Part shown: positions 1-12,100 of the stretch, one piece after another
How positions within the stretch are numbered: the stretch's first letter is position 1
How the letters are laid out: each line of letters opens with the position of its first letter
Assembly: GCF_947623445.1 (NCBI RefSeq)
Contig: NC_135242.1
Coordinates: forward strand, 4,464,001-4,528,000
Direction: 5' to 3'
Source of the DNA: Clavelina lepadiformis
Taxonomy: Eukaryota; Chordata; Ascidiacea; Aplousobranchia; Clavelinidae
DNA: 64,000 nucleotides
Notes under the pieces: generated by a model
Databases searched by the model: none
Seen by the model: only the letters and a program-made list of their open reading frames with translations
Told to the model about the DNA's origin: nothing
Position numbers and translations under genes: made by a program

Positions 1-210
1 AAATAATGGAGCAGACCTGTTTAAAAAAAACAGATTGAAATCTACCCGGCACCTTGCAATTTTATGTAGACTTCAATTGCTGTCATCGTATAGGATGACA
101 CCAGCATTAAAACGAGACCATTATCCCACACCTTATTCAAGAGACAATAAAAAAAAAAACAGAAAGTAGAATGCAGGATTGTCTATGCCATGAGCAACAA
201 GGATTTATAC

Positions 211-1617
211 CGAATACAAGCAGGAGCAGCACGATTCCACCACAGATTCCGCCAATAAGCGGTCCAAAGAGAACGTTTACCGTTGCTTGTTTATCGTCTT
301 TTTTCTTGGTAATAGTTTTTGGGAAAAGGTCGGTAATATTTGGAATTGTTTTGTACGAGTCTGAAATAGAATTATGACAACAGGTACTATGCTGAGTAAA
401 TGTGCAGTATATGGTAGTACAGCAAAAACTGTACCGTATTTACACGAATCGCAAGTTTTCAGAATAGAATACGATACAAACATACAAAAATCATGTTGAT
501 ATTCGCAGTATTGAGCACACTTGTTGCTACAGTAGCTATGGTTGCGGTGAACATTCGTATATTCGTGGCATGACATAAACCACAATGCTATATATCAAGG
601 ACTGATGACAAGTGACTGACTATATTAGTTTATCCTATTTACCTGGACAAATCGTGGCATTGCAGAAAATAACAAATTCTTGTACATTCGTCGAGTAACA
701 CCAGAGTCCACCAGCGTCGTTGTCTGCCGTTACATAACAAACAAGGTTTTATTGAGACTTTAAAGATCCCGAGGCTAATAAAAAAGTTTTTATTTGTTAC
801 AGTTAAAACTGTTAGATTCGCTTTTCGGTGTGATTTTTGACGTTGTTTTGTTAGCTTTTAAAACTACAGACAAAAACAAGCAAACTAGTTATTTAGGTTT
901 CAGATTAATGCGGTGACAAGTGATGAATTGTGGCAAAACAACAGTTAAGCATTTTGTTTTTCATGAAAATTTTTCAAACAATCCGGCATAATACACACAA
1001 AATCATAGGCTGGAATAGTTTGGTTTCTATGCAGTGATCTCCATTTTGTGTAGAGTAGTGAAGGTGTATTTTAGAACTATATCAGAGATAGTAACTTGCC
1101 GGGGTTCCTGCAGTAATTATGATCCCCGACACCGTTGTTTCCAACTTTATAGAACTCATTGTTGCGATAGGCCGACCATGGTAAGCATCTTGTTCCAAAG
1201 TAGTCGTAATTTAGCTGCCCCCTATAGGCGGACCCATCCCCGAAATAACATTGTTGGTGTTCTAAAAAACAAAGAATGAAATGTTCACTTTAAGTGGAAT
1301 CAGTTAACGTTATCTTAAAAACTGACATTATTTAAATGCATTAAATATAAGTTTTGTAATAAGTTTGATAAGTTTGTATATAGCTTGAAATGTTGGTCAA
1401 AAGCTATAATGACCTTCTGTTGTTTAAATTTTTTTTACATCTTTGACTTACTCCAACGTCTACATCTTGGTCCCGTCCACGAATAATTGCAGATGCAGAT
1501 CTTGTAATCCGGAAGCCACTTACCGCCGTTTGCGCATTCTACCTCTCGCTTCTGACGGTGATTCTCGTGCGATGAATGAGAAAACAGGAATATCCACAGG
1601 ACTGGGTAACTGCACAA
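211..1617 (-). CDS. EGF-kringle type I membrane protein, 5' part; runs off the left edge
   Basis: Five exons fit one frame on the minus strand: 1452-1617, 1100-1261, 643-723, 435-587 and 211-360. All junctions are phase 1, the classic pattern of shuffled extracellular modules. Exon 1 gives a short hydrophobic N-terminus, a basic RQKR site and an EGF-like module (CANGG...CICNYSW..GPRC). Exons 2 and 3 together encode a kringle: CYFGDGSAYRG, then GDHNYCRNP, then LWCYST and ATIC. Exon 4 is Cys-rich (CSNKCAQYCEYQHDFC) and not assigned to a family. Exon 5 has a Lys/Asp-rich stalk and a membrane segment (GGICGGIVLLLLVF). Kringles usually bind ligands or matrix, so a cell-surface receptor or adhesion role is inferred. 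The exon 2 donor reads GCAAGT, a GC-AG intron. A donor at 205-210 keeps the phase-1 pattern, so the cytoplasmic part probably lies outside the window. Exon 1 may instead begin at an acceptor near 1613, making the true start upstream. Confidence 0.78.
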
Positions 1618-4600
1618 AGATATCAGGCAGTTAACATTTTCTTATAAACGTTAAGACAAAAATCCTTGATCGTTATTGCAAAGATTTCATTTTCATTACA
1701 GTTTGTTTGTCTGCCCGTGAGCCGCGTTACCCACAATATCATGAATCATCATTGCGTCGTTTAGTTACCATGTATGTACATATACCGAATAGCATATACA
1801 CATTAGTTAAGAACGGTATATAAGTTCTCTCATACCTTAGCAGAATAAATCCAGATATGAAAAATGTCAACTCAAAACCTTTCTTTCTTTCCACCATGTT
1901 CCTGTAAGGGATAAATTGCGGAGTTCCAATGCTTTCCGTCACTCCTTTTCACGTAGTATCAAATTATACAAGCGAGCATTGGCCCATACGTGTCTACAGT
2001 GCCCTTATCCGAATCGTAGATTGTTTAGGTCTGAGAGTTGTAAAGAGATTCTTGTAATCTTTAAACACTTTAATACGCGCATACCTAAGCCTATATCGTA
2101 ATTATTTCAAGACGAGGAGGCAAAATAGAAATAAGGTTTGAAAAATGACATCACAACGCCTTACCCAGAAAAACTTTGTAAAAAATATCGAATCACTTCA
2201 TGGCTTATTTACACGAACCGACTCAAAACAAAAACATGATAAGACAAAGCATTCAAGAAACTGGTTTAGGTAACGCCGGGATCCTTATATCAATTTAAAG
2301 TTTTAATTAAGATTTACTTTTAGGCTTTTACACCACTCTACACATTTTTCACCACTTGCTCATTAAATAAAAATTATGCAGAATTTTCCGGGTTTGTCAG
2401 CTGATTAGGTTCTCAATTTATATGCATTATACCACCTGTTATTACTGCATTCCAATATAGGCTAAAATGTTAGACTAAACACCTTAGTAGACTGTAGACA
2501 AGCTTACATACAATTTCAGACACGTTTACGTACTGAACTACGCTTTACGATTTTTTGAAATTTTGACAATATGCTTTTGCTGGCTATGTTGGTAATCTTC
2601 ACCGAATAGAAATGTCTATGAAGTGCCAACGCAGTTTACCCTATGACGCTATCCAGGTAGGATAAAATATCCTTTCAAGAAATCAGCTACCTACTAAAAG
2701 GCAAGATGCGGTGTACGTTTACCTTCGAGAAAGGTTTGCATGCCCTTGAGCTATATTTTGCTGTTACTTTATCAAACACGCTCGTGAACAATCACGAGAC
2801 CTACGTTAGAATCAACGTTTAAGGATTTGAGTGTAAACAAGGCCGCCATAGACAGTGCTATATTAAGGAATGATATGTGAAAGTTTTATTATTAAATAGA
2901 AGATTACTTGAAATTGTACATAACCTTAAATGAAAATTATCGTTCATTTTTTATCTTATTATTGCAACGCATATCTGTAAATAAAAAATCTTACCGCTAG
3001 GTGATGCTAACAAGCTGTCAATTAATTATTCACTGACCATGCAACTGGTGCCACTGAGATGACGACACGGTCTCCAAGTATAACCTGTTGTGTGGTTTTC
3101 TAAACATAACTTATTCTTTAGGTCCGTAATAACCTGCTAATTGCGCTCAATATAATCTACTCTTCATCGAACCAAATATGCAAAAGAGTGCTTGACGTAA
3201 TTTGAACGGTTGGTTGGTGATATATAGCATTATATTCTATCAAATATGTGAAAACAGATTATAAGGTAAATGCTATTCGGCAAAAGAAACGGCTACGGCA
3301 ACATCTTATAAACATTTTGCCAAAGTTCGTACAGCCAATAGATATAGCGCAATGCGGATAAACAAAGAATCAACAATATTTTGTGGATGGACACGTTTGC
3401 TATGTTGTTAGATTCACAAGTTGTACAATGAAACAGTGGACTGCAAGTATAGTGATAATAAAGAAGAGTAGTTCAGCGATGTTTCCTTCCGCTAGTAGTG
3501 CTAGCAGTTTCTCAAACGATGCGTGCAAGGTGAAAAGTTTGCTTGTTGAAAACTTGCCCAATATAAAGTGTTGATGCTGCTTGTTTGATGCTTGCCTGTA
3601 GCCATAATCGTCAGGCCGAGTATATACAAGAGTATAAATTAAACGAATGAAATTAAATCAAACTTTAATGAATTGACTTAGTAATAAAATAGGAATATTG
3701 CTAAGTTATGTCGTGATTTACGTATGACCATATTTCTATTTCTTTTTTTTGCGACGTTGATAACGTTAATCTGTTGTGAGATATTATTTTTGAGACTAAA
3801 AGTTTTATAGCACCACATCCTGCTTTCACGAAAAACTGAACTCGTAATCAAGTATAAATCATCATTCCGTAACAATCCTAACATCACCGTTGACTGCTGA
3901 ACAAATCGAACCTTAAACGGACTCTTGTAGGCAAATGTACAAGGTGCATGTAAGTTGAATATCTTTCTTGAACCGAATGAAAAGATCTATTGTGGAAGAT
4001 GGGTGGGAAGTATGAGATATACATAAAGTGTGAAATAGAGTTACCACTGTACCTAATTCTACATGTGTTTTTTTGATGTATTTGCACACAGAATAAGAAA
4101 GCTATACGTTAAAATAGTTTTCTTTTGAAACGAAAACCGTATATGCTGTACATCGCATGGCACAAAAATGGCTAAGCTTTACCCAAAAAAGTCGGTATGC
4201 TGAACAATAACATATACAGCCCATATTTAGAACAACTGTTATCATCCGCCCTAGGTGCCTGATACTGCGTAGCCGGGATTGTATATGGCGTTTCTAGAAA
4301 CGAAAAGCCGATGGGGAACTGGCATTAAAAAATGTTTAAGCAAACTTTTAAACCTTTTGCATAAACGTGATGCTGACGCCTGGTACATTACCCTCAGGCG
4401 AGGAATAAAAAGACAGATTAACCTTTCATTTTTAAAAACTAAATTTTATTTTTTAAGAAGGTATCTATTTGTTATCCACAACTATGTTTGAGCCAAATTC
4501 CATCAAAAATAAGTCCACAAGCAATGACGCAAATAAAATGAATGCAAACAACATTCAATGCCATGCGATATTTTTATGTTAAACTGTTAAAGCAATTTAA

Positions 4601-5110
4601 GTAAAACTCAGGCAAGGCGTTTATCCGGCTGCGAATCAAGAAAATTAACAGCAGACTATTTTCCTACATAAGTAGTCCAATGATCGAAGTTTCAGAGTTA
4701 TAAGTTTGTCGTTAATGTAATAAAAACTATCAATTAGTTGACGGCATAACCTACTATAAAACCGTTATTTCACAAAACCATGAACATTTTACCGGCAAAA
4801 AATGCTATTGATTAAATTATGTTTGTATATAGGCCTATACTTTAATAATTCGGCATTACGGTTAAATGCGATGGGTAAAGTATTTGCTAATTAACCCTTT
4901 GAGTTTAATTTAACCACTTCAAAATATTTCAGAATCGATTATTTTTAAGTTACTCGGGTACTCGTCGTACATGCCTTGGAGCAAAATTGTGAACAAAAAT
5001 AAAGAATGAGTCGTTTAACGAAGAATCATTGTTTGGCGACGAATTCTTCGAGGGTCACTTGGGCTTAAAGAAGAATCAACCAAGATTTGCCTTTTTCAAA
5101 TATTTTGAAG
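1618..5110. other. Intergenic or intronic sequence without recognised genes
   Basis: I see only short open frames with no domain signature, no long repeat and no transposon ends. Upstream exons of the EGF-kringle gene could lie near its start but none could be supported. Confidence 0.5.
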
Positions 5111-5120
5111 TTATATAAAA
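5111..5120 (+). promoter_or_regulatory. TATA box of the Asn/Tyr-rich EGF gene
   Basis: The sequence TTATATAAAA lies about 100 bases upstream of the ATG at 5215. This is a good distance for a TATA box with a transcription start near 5140-5150 and a 5' UTR of about 70 bases. Confidence 0.55.
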
Positions 5121-5214
5121 CCAAAAAGCAATGCCGTGCTGTAGATTACCTAAGTTGTAAGGACCGACAGCTTAGCTACAGGAGAAAAATTTCAACAACT
5201 TTTAGTCGAGAAAC

Positions 5215-6997
5215 ATGCAGCCGTTTTCGTCCAGGAACGTATTTGCATTGTTTTTAATCTTGTGTGGCATTGCCTTGGCGTATGGCCAGGTCACTGATAC
5301 CGCGAGCACAACAGACGTGGAAGAAAGGTTATTTAATTTAGGAGGCTTGTTTGGTGGCACGGGTGGTACTGGAAGTGGAACACCGTTTATTACAACTTTA
5401 TTGAACGTCCAGTTATGGAGTCAGCTTTTAGATGACGATGATGGCGACAGTGATAGTCCTTTGGGCAATTTATTGACTCTCGGGCTCGTTGGTAGCTTAA
5501 GTGATGGACAAGTAAACCGTCAATCTCTCTGTCAGTTCTTGCCAGTACTTGCTTTGCGGGATGATGACAGACTGCCGCTCATCTTGTTTCTGATACAAAG
5601 TACCGGGCTCTGTAGGGGAACCTCGGGGTACAACCCCTGCTACGGACAGAACAATCGATATCCCAATGGAAACTATTTCAACAACCCGAACAACTACTAC
5701 AATAACTACAACTACAATAGTAACAACAACTACTACAATCGTCCACAGAATCTTTACAGCAGGTTTGGGTGTTGCCAAAGGAATGGATTTCCATATCGAA
5801 CCGGCGTCAATAACTATCCCTGTTATGCTTGCCTGTACGGACGGAACAGCAACAATAACCGACGCCGTCGCAACAACAACAATAGCGGTCGACATTACAA
5901 CTACAATAACAACAACTACAACAGCAACTACAATTACAACAGCAACTACAATTACAACAGCAACTACAACAATTACAACTACAACAACAACCAAAATCGT
6001 TACAATCCATGCGTACCCTACACTTACAATCCGTTCGGAACGTTTACCAACCCTTTGGCAAATTATTTTCCATTTCAATCTTCTTCCTATTCTAATAGTT
6101 ATGGACGACCTCCACCGATTGCTCAAAACTTATTTTCTTTCCTCCAGCCTTTTGCAAACGCTTTCACCTCGGGAAGCAATACTGGTTCGATTTTTCCTTT
6201 TGGGACCAATCCGTCTCAAACATATCCCTCTGGCACAGGAACCGGTAACAATCCGTTCAACACTTTCTTCCCGTTCTTTGGACGGAATCTTGCTTTCAGT
6301 CGTGAGTAAATGATCGTAAATATTGTCTATGTTACTTTAAATAATAGGCTACATATTTATAATCGCATAGAAATGCTATAGATCTGCAATAGCATTTTGG
6401 TATTGAGCTAGAAAACTTAAATTTTTCGCTTTTAGAAAACTGCACGGACTGTGACGTAAACGCGGATTGCCTCACCTCATCAGAAGGCAACACTTACTGC
6501 CAGTGTAGAGACGGTTTCACCGGCAACGGTTTGACCTGTTCCGCTGAAAATACTGTTCCAAATAGTCAGATCAATCCAGGTGATTCAATACAAAGCTGTT
6601 TACAAAATTTCATATCACACAACAACGAGACATTAAATCTTAGGCAACTTTTGTCTTTCATAATATAAAGACTACCAAGTTTTTTATTACAGCACAGCCA
6701 GCGCCAAGTAACAGTAACTTTTGTAGTAACCGATGCCTGGAGATGGCAGTGTGCGTTCCAAACCCTAATACACTGATCTACGAATGTCAATGTCCAGACA
6801 ATTACTCCGGAGATGGGGTCAACGAATGCAACCCGAGTATGTTCTTAAAACTAACCTATCTCTATGAAACTGTTCATATGTACGATTTGAGGCAGTTGTT
6901 TAACAATAAGGACGTGGTGGTGAACAACACTGGTTCTTACTTTTACTCGTGCTTTTAACATTCAGCCTATTTTTGTTTTACAGATATTTTTGGATAG
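5215..6997 (+). CDS. Secreted Asn/Tyr-rich protein with two C-terminal EGF-like domains
   Basis: Four exons (5215-6301, 6436-6579, 6693-6836, 6984-6997) join in frame to 462 aa, again with all phase-1 introns. Residues 1-24 are a clear signal peptide ending near ALAYG/Q. A Gly-rich and Asp-rich stretch follows, then a Cys-containing region, then a long Asn/Tyr-rich low-complexity tract (about residues 150-265) with NYNSNYNY repeats. Exons 2 and 3 each encode one EGF-like module (CTDCDVNADC...CQCRDGFTGNG and CSNRCLEMAVC...CQCPDNYSGDG), both 144 nt and so probably duplicated. The last exon adds four residues and a stop. The composition suggests an extracellular matrix, tunic or adhesive protein; this is inference and no named homologue is recognised. 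A 209-codon Val-rich frame on the opposite strand is a shadow of the AAC/TAC codon repeats. Confidence 0.85.
5923..5975 (+). repeat. 18-nt coding tandem repeat (NYNYNS units)
   Basis: Three near-perfect 18-nt units (AGCAACTACAATTACAAC) sit in the Asn/Tyr tract of the EGF gene, each encoding six residues. The copies are nearly identical, so length variation between alleles is likely. Confidence 0.8.
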
Positions 6998-7052
6998 TTG
7001 ATGTGCTATGAATTGGAATTGACCGCGAAGAAAAGGTTGTCCACTTCTTTTT

Positions 7053-7058
7053 AATAAA
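7053..7058 (+). terminator. Polyadenylation signal of the Asn/Tyr-rich EGF gene
   Basis: AATAAA lies 56 bases after the stop codon at 6995-6997. Confidence 0.6.
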
Positions 7059-9153
7059 GCGCCAACTTCGTTCCATTTAAATTTCATGTAATTACGACGC
7101 CTGCCTAATGCTGTTACGATTTGTATTTTCCTATTTCTTTCTCCACAAATATGTTGTACAACATTTTGTTACGCCTCAAGGCAATTACAAAAATTTTATG
7201 AGCTAACGATGTTCTACAATGTATGCGCTAAAGAGCGCTCGCTGAGTCGTTCGTGCAAACGGACCCACCAGGATCTAAAAATAACATTAGAGGGTGCAGT
7301 GAATGCGAGAAATTTCTGACAAAAACCGTTGGTATACTCTAGACAAAGTGTCTGTACAGACTGTGTTCTGAAACATGGGCAAGACGTGAAACACACAAGC
7401 ACCACCACATTGCTTATCTCAATATTTTACGTAGTTGAAGGAAAAGAACATAAATTGCCAAGAACGGACGAGGTTCAAATCACCATACTTAAATAAACGT
7501 AGCGACCAAGAGAAATAAGCGAGTAAAAAACACTCAAAGAAGTCCTCCGAGGATAAACAAGTCAGCAGGCAACCTCAAGGCCATAATTAGACGATATCCC
7601 AGAATAAACAACACAGTATAGTCACGGTAAAATGCAACAGTTTGTGGCAAGAAAACAAGAAAGATGAAAAAAAAGATTGCATTCCACCAGGAAGAGAAAA
7701 CTTTAAAGGATGTTGCAGGGTCTACACAACCCGGTATCGATTGTCGCAAACACCGCTGGGAAGATGTGATTGTGGAGTAGCGTTACGTAACAAACACCTA
7801 AGATCCTTCTCCTGCGCAATCCTAACAACAGCTTGGCTGTAAAAGAAAGTTTATGTTATTGTTGCTTTATTTAGTTTGTTCTAGTTCATGCTTTGATGGT
7901 AACTATGATGGTTTTAGGTTTTATACGATTAACAGTCTGAAAGGGATCTTTTATATTACTACAGTATTTGTATTTTATTGCCATGTCACAATACATTTTC
8001 AAAAGCATAATAAAACAAAACGTTCGGAAAGGGAAATACAAAAAACATAAAAAAATGCTGCCATGAAACAAACTGCTAATATTTAGGCTTCCTCCAGACC
8101 TCGTACCACTGCTGGTTGTTTTTATGTTCACACTAATGATCATATTGTGAGTGCACGAGTGACCTATGCTGATTCGTGATGACCTTTGCATTAAGTTGAG
8201 TACAAACGCAATGCATTTGGTGCACTTGATAAAATCTTTTCAGATGATATGTTGAACAACCTGTTGTGATATCAGTATCACAAACCCAACAAACTTAAGA
8301 CCACACTCAAGAAGACGTCACGTATCCTTTTCTAATGAAGTTAATCTAAGCTAATTGCTTGCTGCCAACAAGTTACAGCTGAAGAAATTTTCACCAACTT
8401 ACAACATATCTCGATTCGTTTTGCAGACGTAGTTTTAACTGTGACTATCCCTTTAAGCTCTTTGGTACATTTTGCTGTTGCAGTGGCGGCGGGGCACCGC
8501 GCTTTCTAATTAGAAATTAATTTTACATCATGTAAAGAGGTGACAGAATGATTAAAAAGTCTTGCTATGACCCTTGTCTGGCCGCCGATACACAAGCTGC
8601 TGTCTGCTACTACTCTTTTCTCCTAAAAACTGGGGAGCAGAACTGGCCAAAAAGATTACAAACACCGTGTAATGTATAGAAACTATCACTGCCTTTGAGG
8701 TTGCAAGCATCTAGCTGATGATCACTGTTTTCACACTGACAATCGAGCTTTAAAAGCCCTGATTAATTTCACTAAACTGTATTCAAACACAAAACATTCA
8801 ACTAGAACTAATTAAAGAGGATGACAAACTCTATTTTGGCTGAGATTCAACAACTGACCACCATTAAGAGGTAGACGTAAATAATGTTATTTTAAAACCG
8901 AGACTAAACTTTGCAGCTTTCTATGCGTAACATTCTTCGTAACATTTTTTCTAAGTAATATGCACTGCGTTATGGCTCATTATTTTTCTATTTGGAATTT
9001 TTTTGGGGAGTAATTTGTCATACATACATATACAATACATAGTACACTGTTCAGCATTCCCATCAAACATTTACAAAACGACAACTTATCAATGCTAACA
9101 TGGACAACATTTATCAGCAATGCCTGCACAAGCTGCAAGATAATATGTTAAGT
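7059..9153. other. Intergenic sequence without recognised genes
   Basis: Only short frames without family signatures are present. The right end is likely the 3' UTR of the minus-strand GLD2-like gene. Confidence 0.5.
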
Positions 9154-12100
9154 TCACAAATTGATGTTAATGAACCTGAATTTCCTGATAAGGAGCGGTG
9201 CTTTTGGCATTTTGACAGCACGGGCAACATTAGAAAGGTCAAAAGGTTCTTCAATTCGAAAGAATTTCTTTGAATAAGGATTTTCTTTGTCCGTATAATG
9301 ACCTTCAGTTAGACGTAAAGTCTGTAGGAAAAATGTAAAAACTAAAACTTTGCTACTTTAAAATGCACAGCAGCAGAAGCAAAAACCATTGCCACAAAAA
9401 TAATAGCCAATGAAACTACATTATTATAATCACCAACCAATGACTTCCTACCTTGCCTAATCTTACTGACATGATCTGCGAAAAGTCGAATCGTGAAAAA
9501 TATTCAAAAAATCCAATCAGAAGTTCGGAGAGTGGTTGCTTGTTAGCAGAACAAAAAGGAGGGACTTTTAGAGCGAACTCTTTGACCTCATCCAGGGACA
9601 GGTCAAATGAGAAAGATTGAGGATATAGCACTTGTAAAGAAGGTAATACGCGAGGTTTGGGACCACACTAGGTTGAAAAGGTAAAGTGTTCAATGGCTTA
9701 TGTGCATAAAATAATGCATATACCGTGCTCTAATGCATGATCATTGCGGTATAAGTCGACTAAGAATTTGAATTATTATACATCAGGTAATGATCTTGTA
9801 GCCAAACATTAGGATTATAATTTCAAGCTATGTTGCAACCAATGCATTAAAAGGTATAGCAACTTCGCTATAACGTGGTACTAGTCTGAAGTTGCAAAAA
9901 CCTATTTTACAAACAGGAATCTACGCACCTGTAGGTAGTGTATAACCATAAGACAAAGAGCATAACTGCTGAATGTACCACGGCTGGCGTCATTAATCTC
10001 ATTAGTGTGTGCCCATTCTTTAACGCACATCACTAAGGGGCGTACTCTGAAGAGTTTCAAAATTACATGAAATGAAACAGTTTCAATGAATATTAGCTTA
10101 GTATTGCAAAACAATTAGTTTCACTGCTTCTCTAAACAAACCCTAAAATACTCAGCCTACAAAAGAAAAATAATGTATAATCCGATTATTGGCAACAATG
10201 AACATTATTTGAGAAACTATTTACCTTGGGTCCCTTCTTGCATAGGCGAGCAATAAGTATGTATTCCTCAGGCCAACCGTCTTGTCTACGTTAATGTCAC
10301 ACTCAAGGCCACAGTGAGGAACGTTGAATTTCAAAATACTAACCTAAATGTGGGGTAACAAATTTAGGTTCCCAACTCATACTATTAATACAAGTGATAC
10401 ACACACCAATCATACGAAAGTGGATTCGTACAAGGATGTTATTTCAGAGATAGCCTACAAACCTTTGCTGGAATAATTTGTAAATTGCTGGCAAAATCTA
10501 CATTGCGTAAGAGATTTTGAATTTTCGTCAAAACCGAAAATGGCTTCCTCTACAAAAAAATACTTTTAAACACTGTGTAATGAATAATACGGTCACGCCC
10601 CAAGCCATAAAATAATTACTACGTCAGAATATCATACATGAATACCTTCTTCAAACATGTGAATGTGTAATATGCAAGTTATATCACATGTCAGACCATC
10701 ATATCCTTATTATACTATAATAAACAATCGAGCAGGGTTCAATCTAAGAATTGTTCTTATGCTTTTATATTTGCTTAAATAAAAGTCAATTATTTTGAAA
10801 CTGAAAAAGCCTGCAATGCACCAAAACTTGACATTAGTGACTAGAACTTGCTGCCTTCCAGCTTATTTTGAGGTTGGTTGTATTTTTAAAGGATTTTTAT
10901 TGCAGAGGAGGTCTTATTCCTTAATCCTATTAGGTCGTATTCCACATCAATTACATAAATATCTAAATAAATTGTTATAATGACTGAATTGCTTATCGAG
11001 ACGATGAGGTTGAAATGGTTGCGACAGTCCATATTAATTTAACACTATTATCATAATTCAATCTAATTGCCAGATAAAAACCCCGTGTTAAACACAAAGC
11101 TTACACTAGACGTTATAAAAAATGTCGTACACTTATTACTCTGGTGACACCATCAAGGACAAGACACATATCAGCGTCGCTGGTTAAGCGGCCAAAGCCA
11201 TTAGAAGACGAGCCGACTAGGTGCACTCGTGCTTCTGGGAATATGGTGTTAGATAGGGTCTTCTCAAGCGCCTAGTAAAACAAAACTGATTTTAAATACT
11301 AACTTTAATTAGTACAGGGTGATCATCAGAAACCATACAAAATAACAGCAACCAAATTCTGGGGAATGTTCAAGAACAAGCAAGGGGAGGAAAAAAGAAA
11401 ACATTTAGTCAATGTGAGGAAACAAATTGTCAAAGTGTACACGATAGAAATACAGTATTTATGAGACAAATAACCATCTGCACACTTACTGTAACTAGAT
11501 CGATCTTTTCATCCAAGAAAGCTTGTCGTTGTTCATTATCAACTAAAAATTTTTGGATCTGTTGTGAAAGCTGAAACAAATAATTAACCAAAGCTAGTTA
11601 CAAAATAAGTACAAACAGAATTCCACTACTACATTTTACTATTGTATATATATATATGTATTAAAAAAGGGACATAGTAATGATATATATGGCAGTACAG
11701 GATCAGCGTGCAAAACGTGATTGAGAACTTGACATTGAGAAGTTGTTTGTGAGGGATGAGAGGATTCTAATCTTCTTCGTTTGTTATTTCGATCTGGAGA
11801 AAGAAAATAAAGGCAGATATAACTGACTATATTCTAATCTTAAGCATCGGCTGGCAAACTACTTAGTTACATCAGTTTAGGTAAAAATTGTGATTTAATG
11901 CATGGTTTAAAATCAACAGAAAACTTTTTCTATCTGTTTGAAAACCTAACACTAGCTGGCTTACCGGTACCACACTCTGGATGGCAATTACCTTCAGTAA
12001 CCTATTTTCTGTCCCATTGGCTATTACTATGTTGCCAAATATCTTAGTCATCATATTGTGTTCTTTACAATGATTGTAACAAAAATTATATCTCAACTGC

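Noticed and set aside
5497-6126. Long Val/Ile-rich frame on the minus strand
   Set aside because: It is the complement of the AAC/TAC codon repeats in the Asn/Tyr-rich gene; no start context, splice support or domain.
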